Positions 1 to 7,776 of a DNA stretch of 64,000 nt are shown piece after piece. Position 1 is the stretch's first letter; each line of letters begins with the position of its first letter. This DNA comes from an uncultured Gammaproteobacteria bacterium (GTDB lineage Bacteria > Pseudomonadota > Gammaproteobacteria > Pseudomonadales > Azotimanducaceae), in assembly GCA_913045175.1 (NCBI GenBank), contig CAJWQG010000005.1, positions 23,078 to 87,077 on the forward strand. Direction: 5' to 3'. The notes below the pieces were generated by a model that was given only the letters and a program-made list of their open reading frames with translations, was not told where the DNA came from and made no database searches. The translations under genes and the position numbers were made by a program.

Positions 1-111
1 GATCTGATGCGAGGACGTCAGGAACTGTTGGAGGCTATAGAGGCAATGCGTAACGGTCTTGCACAGCTCGACCATGAACTATCCAAGCGCAACATTGATA
101 TCGTTGATTAG
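1..111 (+). CDS. C-terminal end of an unidentified protein (partial)
   Basis: Frame 1 is open from the first base to a TAG stop and encodes about 36 residues (DLMRGRQELLEAIEAMRNGL...). The fragment is charged and helix-prone, with a heptad-like spacing of L, I and M that would suit a coiled-coil or helical tail. The start lies outside the window, so the family cannot be named. It is too short for the supplied ORF track. It points toward the ribbon-helix-helix gene, which is convergent with it. Confidence 0.4.
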   Translation, partial: DLMRGRQELLEAIEAMRNGLAQLDHELSKRNIDIVD

Positions 112-142
112 GTAACGACCAATACCTTTTTGATTCACGTGA

Positions 143-343
143 TTAGATAACGCGTTTCTTCTCAAGACGCTTAATTAGATCTGTTAACTTCTTATCAGTG
201 GTAGAACTACTGAAGGAGTCATTCAGGATATTCGTGATTTCATTATTCATCGAAGTGTTGTTCGACTTGGCGCGACGCTTGATTTTTTTGTGCAACCCCG
301 GTGGCAAACGTAAAACAAACTTAACCTGTTCGACTTCTGGCAT
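143..343 (-). CDS. Arc/ribbon-helix-helix DNA-binding protein
   Basis: A 66-residue protein with an Arc-like fold signature: a short beta strand (VKFVLRLPPGLHKKIK), a basic helix, then NNTSMNNEITNIL, the second helix typical of Arc-type dimers. The C-terminus is a charged tail ending EKKRVI. The ORF can be extended to a GTG at 400, but the ATG at 343 has a GGAG six bases upstream and begins where Arc-like proteins normally begin, so that start is preferred. Such proteins bind palindromic operators as dimers of dimers and usually repress their own promoter. A tandem pair of palindromes lies 130-157 bases upstream (473-500). No toxin partner is seen, so an antitoxin role is not supported. Confidence 0.75.
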   Translation of the reverse strand: MPEVEQVKFVLRLPPGLHKKIKRRAKSNNTSMNNEITNILNDSFSSSTTDKKLTDLIKRLEKKRVI

Positions 344-472
344 CCCCGACTCCATCGATAACAATTGATATGCAGGATTATAGGTGCGCCCGTCCTTCAC
401 CGTTGTAAGTTATTTATTACAATGTTATTGGGTTTGTATTTCAACATCATGCTGATAGCACTATCAACAAAG

Positions 473-500
473 TTGTTAATAACAAGTTGTTGATAACAAG
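473..500. promoter_or_regulatory. Tandem 14-bp palindromic repeat, candidate RHH operator
   Basis: Two adjacent 14-bp units, TTGTTAATAACAAG and TTGTTGATAACAAG, differ at one base. The first contains a perfect 6-1-6 palindrome (TTGTTA-A-TAACAA). A further half-site, GTTGATAA, follows at 503-510, and a looser copy (ATCAACAAAGTTG) precedes it. Adjacent short palindromes are the usual layout for Arc/MetJ-type repressors. The element lies upstream of the RHH gene and downstream of the 3' end of the thiolase gene, so it can only serve the RHH promoter. The binding role is inferred. Confidence 0.5.
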
Positions 501-557
501 CGGTTGATAAAAGTTGCTAGAGAACAGGTATCGGGTGGTTATCGCGCAGCGATGTGC

Positions 558-2051
558 TCAGGGTTCATAGATCGTTTTGCCTTCAACGCTGCTCAGCTTC
601 CCTGTAGCACCAACTTGTTCTTCGGTAACAAAACTATTCAAGAGATCAATGTCGGTAGGGGTATTCGCAAGGAATCTTTGATCGCGCTCGGTGCGTCCAA
701 GCACAATGCCGCGAGTGGGCATCCCCTCTCTATCATAGGAAACTGTATAGGCCTCAATCGTACCTTCTCCAGAAGCTGACAAATCCACCTCTTTACCTTT
801 AGGACGCGCCGGCAGATCATCAATCAGACCTTCTCGTGGTTCTTCCCCCGGTTCGCCCGAGAGGATCGTGGCAGCATGCTTGGTAAGATGCCAGCCATTC
901 CCAGTAACCATCCCACTACCCCCTTTATTCCTGACAATTTTTTCAGTCATCTCAGATAAGGAGTGCAGTGTGTAGGCACTGGCGGGACCACCTGCATAGG
1001 GCAGTCCGCCCGTGACCGTAAATCCTCTTGGATCATCGATAGACAGGTCGAGTACTTTGCAGGCCATCTCGACCGCCACCGGGAAGCAACTGTAAAAATC
1101 AAAATGGTCGATGTCCGACACGTTGAGACCTGCATTGGCCAGCGCACTCACGTGTGTATCTCTCATAGCAGGACAGTCAGTGTAATCAGGACGCTCACTT
1201 ACCCACCATGGTTCCTCGTTGCTCGACGCACCGCCACGCCAAAAAACCATTCGATGATCAGGAACACCGAGCCGCTTGGCATGGGCAAGCGAACATATCA
1301 GAACACCAGCCGCCTGCTCAGTGTTCAATATAGAATTTAAATATTTTGGATAAGGAAAAGCGATCATGCGATTGCTGGGCGTCACCGTAATCAACTCTTC
1401 CGCGCTCCGCCTGGTAGGGAACCACGCGTACGGATTATCCGCAGCGACTTCCGTGAATCGTGTAAACAAACGACCTATACCCTGATTGTGTTCTTCGATC
1501 GACAAACCAAGAGAAGCCCTCATGGCGTTCTCAAATAGTGGATAGACGTCCGGTGGATCTTCGAGGCCGTATAGTGACTCCAGTTCATTATTCCCTGGCT
1601 CATCGTTTCCGATCATCACCGCCTGACCCTTACCACCACGAGTCCACACCAGCCGTTTCCCAACGCTACGCGCCTTCATTAGCACCTTAAGATTATTGCA
1701 ACCCGCTACCAATGCCGAGCTATATCGCCCTTGAACTATCTCGTTAGCGATACGGTTCACAAGCATCGTTCCCGCCTGACCGCCGGTTCCCGTAACATAT
1801 TGACCTGAAGGCGTTGCTTCGATTCGAGCGGACACAAGATCCACCGGATTATCAGGGTGCCATCCAACAGTCTCTACCAATGCGATCGTATCAAGACTTT
1901 TGAGTATCGCGTCACCGGCACCGCTAGCTTCAGCCGCTTTTGTTGCCACTGTCGCGAGCATTTCCACTGGTTCAATAAATCGATCAACGTCTGCATCTCG
2001 ATCGACTAGTTGTCCAGTCCCGACAATCACCGGTACGTTTTCATCACTCAT
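558..2051 (-). CDS. Thiolase-fold acetyl-CoA acetyltransferase-like protein
   Basis: A 497-residue thiolase-superfamily protein of the long 'acetyl-CoA acetyltransferase' type. The N-terminus has the strand PVIVGTGQLVDRD; the middle has DHFDFYSCFPVAVEMACKVL and TVTGGLPYAGGP; GNGWHLTKHAATILS carries the conserved His. The usual nucleophile motif (CxSG near residue 90) is not seen; the equivalent stretch reads GTGGQAGTMLVNR. About 110 residues after the LTKH motif form an OB-like extension. The ORF track starts at a GTG at 2093, but the ATG at 2051 has CAGGGG just upstream and starts directly at the fold. It probably acts on acyl-CoA esters in lipid or sterol side-chain degradation; the exact reaction is unknown. 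Confidence 0.8.
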   Translation of the reverse strand: MSDENVPVIVGTGQLVDRDADVDRFIEPVEMLATVATKAAEASGAGDAILKSLDTIALVETVGWHPDNPVDLVSARIEATPSGQYVTGTGGQAGTMLVNRIANEIVQGRYSSALVAGCNNLKVLMKARSVGKRLVWTRGGKGQAVMIGNDEPGNNELESLYGLEDPPDVYPLFENAMRASLGLSIEEHNQGIGRLFTRFTEVAADNPYAWFPTRRSAEELITVTPSNRMIAFPYPKYLNSILNTEQAAGVLICSLAHAKRLGVPDHRMVFWRGGASSNEEPWWVSERPDYTDCPAMRDTHVSALANAGLNVSDIDHFDFYSCFPVAVEMACKVLDLSIDDPRGFTVTGGLPYAGGPASAYTLHSLSEMTEKIVRNKGGSGMVTGNGWHLTKHAATILSGEPGEEPREGLIDDLPARPKGKEVDLSASGEGTIEAYTVSYDREGMPTRGIVLGRTERDQRFLANTPTDIDLLNSFVTEEQVGATGKLSSVEGKTIYEP

Positions 2052-2128
2052 AGCGGACCCCTGAAATTCAGGCGCCATAATACCATTACGCACTTATGCT
2101 TGGTCCACCTGCTCCAAACCGATAAACG

Positions 2129-2728
2129 TCAATGCAGAATATTCTCTTCAACAATGGAGCACATCGAGGCTCGTATGACTTGAGGGTCATAGCGCCCAAT
2201 ATGGTTCTTGAGCATTCTTCGCTGAATAGCATCCTGGAGCTCTAGCGTGATACCTCGATACATCATCAATTCTTCGTATTCAGTAACGGCGCACAGAATC
2301 CTGGCCGAAAGCGGCACTTTTGCGTCCGCATCATTTTGTAGAAAGCCGTCACCCGATGAATACTCTCGGTGTTTCAGAATGACATCGCAAATTTGCCTGG
2401 CGTCGTCGCTCAATCTAAAAGCGGAGAAAACCGGATACTGTCGATAGGCTTTCATTTCCACACTGGATAAATCAAGAAAGCTTTTTTTGCGCAGACTGTC
2501 GTGTAAATAAAGTTCGCCCACCCGGTGAACCCTCGCTGCGAGCTCAAGGTGGACGATCTGCTCTTCATCGAGACCCAGTTGACGTGCGATTGCCACGCAA
2601 CGGGTAGCCACCTTCCGGGATAGCAATCGCCTCGGGGCCTCAAGATTCGCATGCGCTAACACACAGGTGTCTACCAGATGCGTGTATTCGGGACTGGCGA
2701 GCCAATGTTTCACCCTGTCACTACGCAC
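2129..2728 (-). CDS. Degenerate HD-GYP-like protein
   Basis: A 199-residue protein that aligns by eye with the HD-GYP phosphodiesterase fold. RVHRVGELYLHDSL matches the HDIGKIxxP stretch, HREYSSGDGF matches HHExxDGxGYP, and VPLSARILCAVTEYEEL matches the final helix. The metal-binding HD pair is replaced (VHRVG) and the GYP motif is missing, so c-di-GMP hydrolysis is unlikely. It may bind a ligand or partner instead. The ORF start is a GTG at 2728; a second GTG lies at 2713. It lies 77 nt upstream of the thiolase gene on the same strand and could be cotranscribed. Confidence 0.6.
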   Translation of the reverse strand: MRSDRVKHWLASPEYTHLVDTCVLAHANLEAPRRLLSRKVATRCVAIARQLGLDEEQIVHLELAARVHRVGELYLHDSLRKKSFLDLSSVEMKAYRQYPVFSAFRLSDDARQICDVILKHREYSSGDGFLQNDADAKVPLSARILCAVTEYEELMMYRGITLELQDAIQRRMLKNHIGRYDPQVIRASMCSIVEENILH

Positions 2729-2889
2729 TTACTGAACAGATTCTAGCTCCATCTTGCTTATCTTGAAGTAATTGTTCCTAAAAGAGGAGCATCAACCATG
2801 CCACAATTTAAATCGTTTTAAATCGGACAGTTAAAAAAATACTATGACCAATTTACGTCATGAAATGACAAGAATGACGACTCATCGAG

Positions 2890-4143
2890 CTACCTATCCC
2901 GTCGCAAGAGGGGTTCTTCTACAAATAAAACAACGATGAATACCCCTACAACACCAAAGCAAGCCATCAACGGAAAAACGCCGCCCAAATATAGCGTTTG
3001 CGTGGCTAACCCCACCAGTACCGGAGCACTAAACGAACCTGTGTCCCCCATCAGACGCCAGACGCCAAGAAACTCACCTCTTTCGTGTTCGGCCGCAAAG
3101 TCTGATCCAAGAACAACATTAATACCGGCACCAAGCCCATTACCCACACCGGCCAACATAGCGAACAGACAAAGCGTCAGGAATGAGCTTGTCCAGGGCA
3201 ACATCACGAGTGCCAGCGCTATGACACCCATAGAGGAAACTGCCGCGTGCTTTCTCCCCCAATTGTCCATCATGTACCCCGCAAGAGGGAACATTGCCAT
3301 GTCAACTCCTGCTGCGATTCCAGTTATCAAACCAATCTCGGAAGCGTTGAGACCAATAGCATTAGCCCAAAGAGGTATCAGCAGCTGTCTCGATGCTCTT
3401 AATATAGACAGGCAGAAGATCGCCATGCCGGCCGTTAGAAAGGTGCGGCTGTGACCCATAAATATGTGAGGAACAATGCGCAGAAGTCCCGGTTTGGCGC
3501 TCGAATGCTGCTGTTTCTTCTCTGGCACGAAGACCACAATTAACACGAATGCAATACAAGCGATGATGCTTACCAGCACAAACACCCACTGAAAACCAAA
3601 CTGATGGGCTACTATGCCACTAACGATTGGTCCCATCAGGTTACCAAAGCGCTGAAGACCCGCCATCGTGGAAATCGCTTTCCCGCGCTGATGATCAGTA
3701 ACAAAAGTGCTTATGTGAGTTATTCTGGCAACCAGCCAAATCGCCATCGCACAACCAAAGAAAAAAGCCGCACCAGCAAGTTGGAGGGCACTTTGAGCCT
3801 GACTACTGGCAATGCCCATAACGGCCATCATGCCGATGCCAACCAACATTATAAACTTGTCGCCAAGACGGCTAACGCCATACCCGGCCGGCACATCTGC
3901 AGCCATATTACCCAGGCCTCGCAGCGAAAAAACCAGCGCGGCTATACTGACACTTCCACCCAGGTCGAGTGCAAACAGAGGAATGGCGAGAAGAATACTG
4001 CTCTGACAGAATGACATCAGCAAGGCAGGCAGGTAGATCGAAAGCGCTAACGACCGATACATCTGCCAGGTGGTCAATCCGGTTTGATCCATTACAGAAC
4101 CAGACAAGAGGGTGGAACCCCATAATACCATCCGGCGAGACAT
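2890..4143 (-). CDS. Major facilitator superfamily transporter
   Basis: About 417 residues with twelve hydrophobic segments arranged 6+6 around a basic central loop (VPEKKQQHSSAKPG), typical of MFS drug or metabolite exporters. Loop 2-3 carries GYGVSRLGDKFIML and the second half repeats it as GYMMDNWGRKHAAV, the duplicated MFS signature. The start is uncertain. The ORF track begins at a TTG (4146) followed at once by ATG (4143); ATGs at 4092 and 4062 would still leave the first membrane helix whole, and none has a strong ribosome site. The substrate cannot be read from the sequence. It is divergent from the zinc-ribbon/sirtuin pair. Confidence 0.85.
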   Translation of the reverse strand: MSRRMVLWGSTLLSGSVMDQTGLTTWQMYRSLALSIYLPALLMSFCQSSILLAIPLFALDLGGSVSIAALVFSLRGLGNMAADVPAGYGVSRLGDKFIMLVGIGMMAVMGIASSQAQSALQLAGAAFFFGCAMAIWLVARITHISTFVTDHQRGKAISTMAGLQRFGNLMGPIVSGIVAHQFGFQWVFVLVSIIACIAFVLIVVFVPEKKQQHSSAKPGLLRIVPHIFMGHSRTFLTAGMAIFCLSILRASRQLLIPLWANAIGLNASEIGLITGIAAGVDMAMFPLAGYMMDNWGRKHAAVSSMGVIALALVMLPWTSSFLTLCLFAMLAGVGNGLGAGINVVLGSDFAAEHERGEFLGVWRLMGDTGSFSAPVLVGLATQTLYLGGVFPLMACFGVVGVFIVVLFVEEPLLRRDR

Positions 4144-4194
4144 CAAACGCTAAATCAGGTATCTTCTGCGGCACAACAGACAGGGGGTTTTCTA

Positions 4195-4377
4195 ATGCAA
4201 TGTCCTAAATGCTATGGCGACATGATCATGGACCAACGATCTCTTGACGAACCTGTCAAAATTCGTTTCGAGTTGTGCATTGCCTGTCACGCTACATTCC
4301 TTGATGCCGGCGAATTTAGGCAGTATATGAGCGATGAGTACCACTACCAGTTTCGGGCATTGCTGCCAGAAATCTAA
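4195..4377 (+). CDS. Small zf-TFIIB-type zinc-ribbon protein
   Basis: Sixty residues with MQCPKC at the N-terminus and CIAC about 24 residues later, followed by FLDAGEFRQY. CPKC-x(n)-CxxC-x-(F/Y)DAGEF is the signature of the TFIIB-like zinc-ribbon family of short bacterial proteins, which are thought to bind one Zn atom; their function is not established. It resembles the second half of the two-ribbon protein at 23290-23682. Its last 44 bases overlap the start of the sirtuin ORF in another frame, so the two are probably translated from one mRNA. Confidence 0.7.
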   Translation: MQCPKCYGDMIMDQRSLDEPVKIRFELCIACHATFLDAGEFRQYMSDEYHYQFRALLPEI

Positions 4378-5206
4378 GATTTCCTTTAATACGATTGAAG
4401 CCCTGACCCAATTCATTAGCAGCCGTGAAAACCTGGTGGTTCTCACGGGTGCCGGGTGTAGTCTCCGATCCGGGATCCCAACCTACCGGGACACAAGGGG
4501 TGCATGGCAACGCGCTGATCCGATTTATCACCAGGAATTCATCACCAGACAGACAAGCCGGCAACGTTACTGGGCACGCAGCATGATTGGTTGGCCAAAT
4601 GTAGCAAACGCGTCCCCCAATGACGCACATCGAGCCCTCGCTAGCATGGAGCATTCTGGCAAAATTGGACTGCTGGTTACGCAGAATGTCGACGGACTAC
4701 ATCAACGTGCTGGACACAAAAGAGTGATCGATCTACATGGCCGCCTGGACCGCGTGGTGTGCCTCGGTTGCGGCGCCTTTAGTTCTCGACACGCACTACA
4801 GCAGCGATTACTACTCGCGAACCCAGCGATACCAGCCAGCACCCAATTCGCGCCTGATGGCGATGCGGATGTTCAAGTAGATGTATCATCAGTTGAGGTG
4901 CCTACATGTCTCGACTGTAAAGGAATCCTCAAGCCAGACGTTGTCTTTTTTGGCGATACTGTCGATCCCTCTATCGTTCAATCAGTCTATAAATCTGTTA
5001 GTGAAGCGGACGGTCTGCTAATTGTTGGGTCATCGCTCAAGGTTTACTCGGGGTTCCGATTCTGTAAAAGAGCGGCAGAGTTAAAGAAGCCAATTGTATG
5101 TATCAACCCTGGGGACACTCGAGGTGATGATCTATACAAACTAAAGATAAAATCCGACTGTGTCGGAGTCTTGACCGAACTAATCGAAGCACTAGCGTTA
5201 CGATAA
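4334..5206 (+). CDS. Sir2-family NAD-dependent protein deacylase (sirtuin)
   Basis: A 290-residue sirtuin. The NAD-binding motif is VVLTGAGCSLRSGIPTYRD, followed by TQNVDGLHQRAG, the catalytic His in DLHGRLD, and the zinc pairs CLGC and CLDC. KPDVVFFGD and GSSLKVYSGF complete the family core. The long insert between the two Cys pairs and the GAGCS-SGIPTYR form resemble class II (SIRT4-like) enzymes, so lysine deacylation or ADP-ribosyl transfer is expected. The annotated ATG overlaps the zinc-ribbon gene by 44 nt and has no clear ribosome site. The conserved part begins near residue 22, so translation might begin at a non-ATG codon near 4390. Confidence 0.9.
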   Translation: MSTTTSFGHCCQKSKISFNTIEALTQFISSRENLVVLTGAGCSLRSGIPTYRDTRGAWQRADPIYHQEFITRQTSRQRYWARSMIGWPNVANASPNDAHRALASMEHSGKIGLLVTQNVDGLHQRAGHKRVIDLHGRLDRVVCLGCGAFSSRHALQQRLLLANPAIPASTQFAPDGDADVQVDVSSVEVPTCLDCKGILKPDVVFFGDTVDPSIVQSVYKSVSEADGLLIVGSSLKVYSGFRFCKRAAELKKPIVCINPGDTRGDDLYKLKIKSDCVGVLTELIEALALR

Positions 5207-6088
5207 GACTTTTTCCAGCGTCCTGTTCAACGGAGTAAGGTCCAGATTTAACCGACCAGCGAGCGAACTCACATCCACATCATCGTCGTGATCGAGAATC
5301 CGCAACATATCTCGGGTGATCGGTGGTGCGGAAAAAAGTATCTCCAGAATCCAGGCAAAAGCTATTCCAACACCCAATGGTAAGCTGATGATCATTGGGT
5401 CCATCGCTGTGACTAATGATGCTCGTCGAATCAAAGCAATCCGATTTAGCGATTCCGGGCCCGCGAGCTCAATGACCTCTGTGGTATCCCTGCCAAGCAG
5501 CTGGGTTATAGCTTCAATAATATCGCCTGCATATATAGGTTGCTCTTTACTTTGCCCCCTAAGCGTAACCACAAATTTTGAACTCGCTTTCTTGCCAAGC
5601 GAACGCGATGCAAAGTCATCCTCGCCTAAGACCATTGGAACACGAACAATTGTTGAGGGTACAGAACCTGCTATCAGAATCTCTTCCGCCTCTCCCCGAG
5701 AGGCCAAACATGCATTATCAGAGTCAGAATCGCTACCCAGCAGACTGAGATAAACAATGCTCTTTATTCCCACCCGCGCCGCTGCGGACGCCAGGACCCT
5801 ACAGGGCCGTTGATGTGCACTCTCATATGTATTACCCTTGCCGGATTTGATGACCCCAACGAGATGGACTGCATGATCACAGCCATCGATAGTCTCAATC
5901 AGAGATTTCTCATGGGTATAGTCAACAACCTCAATCGTCAGGTTTTCCAACTCACCGACTGAAGCATGAAGACCTTCCTCTGCTCGTTTCGACCGAACAA
6001 TCGCGAGCACCTTGTACTCGCCAACAAACCTCGCTATCAGTCGACGACCTAAGTGACCATTTGCTCCGGTTAGTAATATGGTTTGCAT
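5198..6088 (-). CDS. NmrA/NDUFA9-like NAD(P)-binding reductase
   Basis: A 296-residue atypical short-chain dehydrogenase. It begins with the dinucleotide-binding motif ILLTGANGHLGRRL, followed by a basic residue cluster after strand 2 (VRSKRAEEG). VHLVGVI sits at the strand-4 position and IVRVPMVLG at strand 6. No YxxxK catalytic pair is evident, as in the NmrA and complex I NDUFA9 groups, which often act as redox-sensing or assembly proteins. The ATG at 6088 was chosen over the ORF-track start at 6118 because it begins one residue before the first beta strand. It is convergent with the sirtuin gene (9-nt overlap) and divergent from the phosphatidyltransferase gene 49 nt away. Confidence 0.8.
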   Translation of the reverse strand: MQTILLTGANGHLGRRLIARFVGEYKVLAIVRSKRAEEGLHASVGELENLTIEVVDYTHEKSLIETIDGCDHAVHLVGVIKSGKGNTYESAHQRPCRVLASAAARVGIKSIVYLSLLGSDSDSDNACLASRGEAEEILIAGSVPSTIVRVPMVLGEDDFASRSLGKKASSKFVVTLRGQSKEQPIYAGDIIEAITQLLGRDTTEVIELAGPESLNRIALIRRASLVTAMDPMIISLPLGVGIAFAWILEILFSAPPITRDMLRILDHDDDVDVSSLAGRLNLDLTPLNRTLEKVLS

Positions 6089-6136
6089 ATGCCGATTATG
6101 CGATATTTGGTCTCTCAAGTCGCAATCCGATCCGCG

Positions 6137-6670
6137 ATGAACATCATTCTGCTACCAAATATATTAAGCGTATCCAGATGCGTACTCGCGCTTCCCATGG
6201 GCTATTTCATCGTTCAAGGTGCCTGGCTGTACGCCTCCATAATTCTATGGATCGCAATTGCAACAGACATTGCGGACGGACAACTGGCAAGGTATCTAAG
6301 CTCTCAGAGCAATTTGGGTAGTGTGCTGGATCACGGGAGCGATGCGATTTTCGTAACGATCATGCTGGCAGCACTTGTATACCATGAATTAGTGCCCATT
6401 GTGCTCCCCGTTCTGATACCCATCGCCTTCCTGCAATATATGCTTGATTCCAAAGCGTTAGCTGGCAAATCGCTTCGCACCAGTATTCTTGGGCGACACA
6501 ACGGAATCTGTTATTTCATCCTGGGAGGATTCCCGATAATGCAACACGCGTTAAAGATTTATCCGATTGAGGCTTCGACTATCTTTTGGGTAGGTTGGGG
6601 GTTGCTACTTTCCACCATCGTGTCGATGGTCGATCGACTGTTATCGCTGCTACGTGGTGTTAACAAATGA
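6137..6670 (+). CDS. CDP-alcohol phosphatidyltransferase family protein
   Basis: A 177-residue polytopic membrane protein with a perfect family signature: DIADGQLAR, then eight residues, then GSVLDHGSD, that is D-x2-DG-x2-AR-x8-G-x3-D-x3-D. The four aspartates bind two metal ions and the last acts as base in transfer of a phosphatidyl group from CDP-diacylglycerol to an alcohol. About six hydrophobic segments are visible. The ATG at 6137 (MNIILLPNILSVSR) is the start normal for this family and avoids overlap with the divergent reductase. The acceptor alcohol (glycerol phosphate, serine, inositol phosphate or other) cannot be decided. Confidence 0.85.
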   Translation: MNIILLPNILSVSRCVLALPMGYFIVQGAWLYASIILWIAIATDIADGQLARYLSSQSNLGSVLDHGSDAIFVTIMLAALVYHELVPIVLPVLIPIAFLQYMLDSKALAGKSLRTSILGRHNGICYFILGGFPIMQHALKIYPIEASTIFWVGWGLLLSTIVSMVDRLLSLLRGVNK

Positions 6671-6740
6671 TCCCCCAATTGCCCTGGGCATTTTGGACGG
6701 CTCATCTGTTTCGGTTATTTGGTAACTATCAGGCTCATCG

Positions 6741-6763
6741 ACTGGACTGAAATTCAGTCAGTC
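6741..6763. terminator. Inverted repeat between convergent genes, possible terminator
   Basis: The near-palindrome GACTGAAATTCAGTC, flanked by partial copies of GACT/AGTC, lies at the convergent 3' ends of the phosphatidyltransferase and the FHA-GGDEF genes and contains the latter's stop codon. No run of T follows on either side. A bidirectional terminator is possible but not proven. Confidence 0.25.
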
Positions 6764-7666
6764 TTCGGCATCTGCTCCGGGCAGCGGATCATGAACAACA
6801 CGATTTCGACCTCCTTCCTTGGCAGCGTATAGATGCTTGTCTGCGGCCTCTACCAGGGCTTCCGCCTCCTCCATCTCATCGTCACCATTCCAGCAGATAA
6901 CTCCCATGCTCACGGTAATTTGTAGATCAACAGAATCGTATTGAAAAACGTGATTCTGCACTGCTTCACGAACACGCTCTGCAAGGTTAACCGCAGCCTC
7001 CAAAGTTGCACCCCTCAGCAGGAATACAAACTCCTCTCCTCCATAACGAGCAAATACGTCGTAACCTCGTGCAGTATCCTCGATCAACTCCGCCATGTGC
7101 TTCAGGATAAAGTCACCAGCCGGGTGACCCCAGGTATCATTCACCTGCTTGAAGTGGTCAATATCAAACAGGATGATCGCAAGACCCACTTTATTCCTGC
7201 GATTGTAATCAAACTCTTTTTCAAGGACCTCACTGAAGTAGCGCTTATTGTATATCCTGGTCAGACCATCCTTCACCGCCATATTCATTAGCATCATATG
7301 GTATTCGGTGTCGTCCTGGTCCTGGTAGGTAAACTTGAAGACGATATTTCCCAGCGTTACCTTGTCGCCCTCACTCATTACAGTTGCTGTAGTGTTTTGT
7401 TCCTTGTTAAGTAAACAACCATTGGTGCTCCCTAAGTCGGATAGATAGTACTCAACCGCCCGGTCGACAATCATCGCATGCCGACGGCTGATAATAATAT
7501 CGGAGACGACAAGGTCAACGTCGTCACTACGCCCTACAATAGTAACGTCGCTCTCTAGTTCGTACACCTGACCAATAAAATCACCCTTGATCATGACGAG
7601 GCAAGGTCTTTTGTCACCGTCCGCTTCCTCAGAAGGACCTTCTCGGTACTCAGTATTGTCTGACAT
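6758..7666 (-). CDS. FHA-GGDEF diguanylate cyclase
   Basis: A 302-residue cytosolic protein. Residues about 22-115 are an FHA phosphothreonine-binding domain (TIVGRS, SRRHAMI, DLGSTNGCLL). Residues about 130-290 are a GGDEF domain with the active-site motif RYGGEEF. An intact inhibitory site, RxxD (RGYD), sits five residues before it, so product inhibition by c-di-GMP is expected. Metal and substrate residues are present (FDIDHFKQVNDTWGH). It should make c-di-GMP from two GTP, tied to a phosphoprotein through the FHA domain. A Ser/Thr kinase partner is not present in this window. Confidence 0.92.
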   Translation of the reverse strand: MSDNTEYREGPSEEADGDKRPCLVMIKGDFIGQVYELESDVTIVGRSDDVDLVVSDIIISRRHAMIVDRAVEYYLSDLGSTNGCLLNKEQNTTATVMSEGDKVTLGNIVFKFTYQDQDDTEYHMMLMNMAVKDGLTRIYNKRYFSEVLEKEFDYNRRNKVGLAIILFDIDHFKQVNDTWGHPAGDFILKHMAELIEDTARGYDVFARYGGEEFVFLLRGATLEAAVNLAERVREAVQNHVFQYDSVDLQITVSMGVICWNGDDEMEEAEALVEAADKHLYAAKEGGRNRVVHDPLPGADAED

Positions 7667-7776
7667 CCCTAACGAGTTCTTTAATTCTTATAAGGTGAGG
7701 TGGAATCTAGCCGAAATCACGACAAAGTATAGCGCCTGAGCATCTCGCATCTAGAGTGATAGCACCGTAATTTCAA

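Noticed and set aside
963-1340. 125-aa plus-strand ORF inside the thiolase gene
   Set aside because: Shadow frame of a conserved gene; no family signature and no ribosome site.
2089-2730. Shared 10-mer TACGCACTTA before the thiolase and HD-GYP-like genes, with a related CGCACTTAT near urtA
   Set aside because: Two or three short matches could be chance; no symmetry or constant distance to a start codon.
2798-2821. Seven-codon ORF (MPQFKSF) with AGAGGAG upstream in the gap between the HD-GYP-like and MFS genes
   Set aside because: Too short to support as a gene, and its stop lies inside a 10-bp tandem duplication; no downstream plus-strand gene that it could lead.
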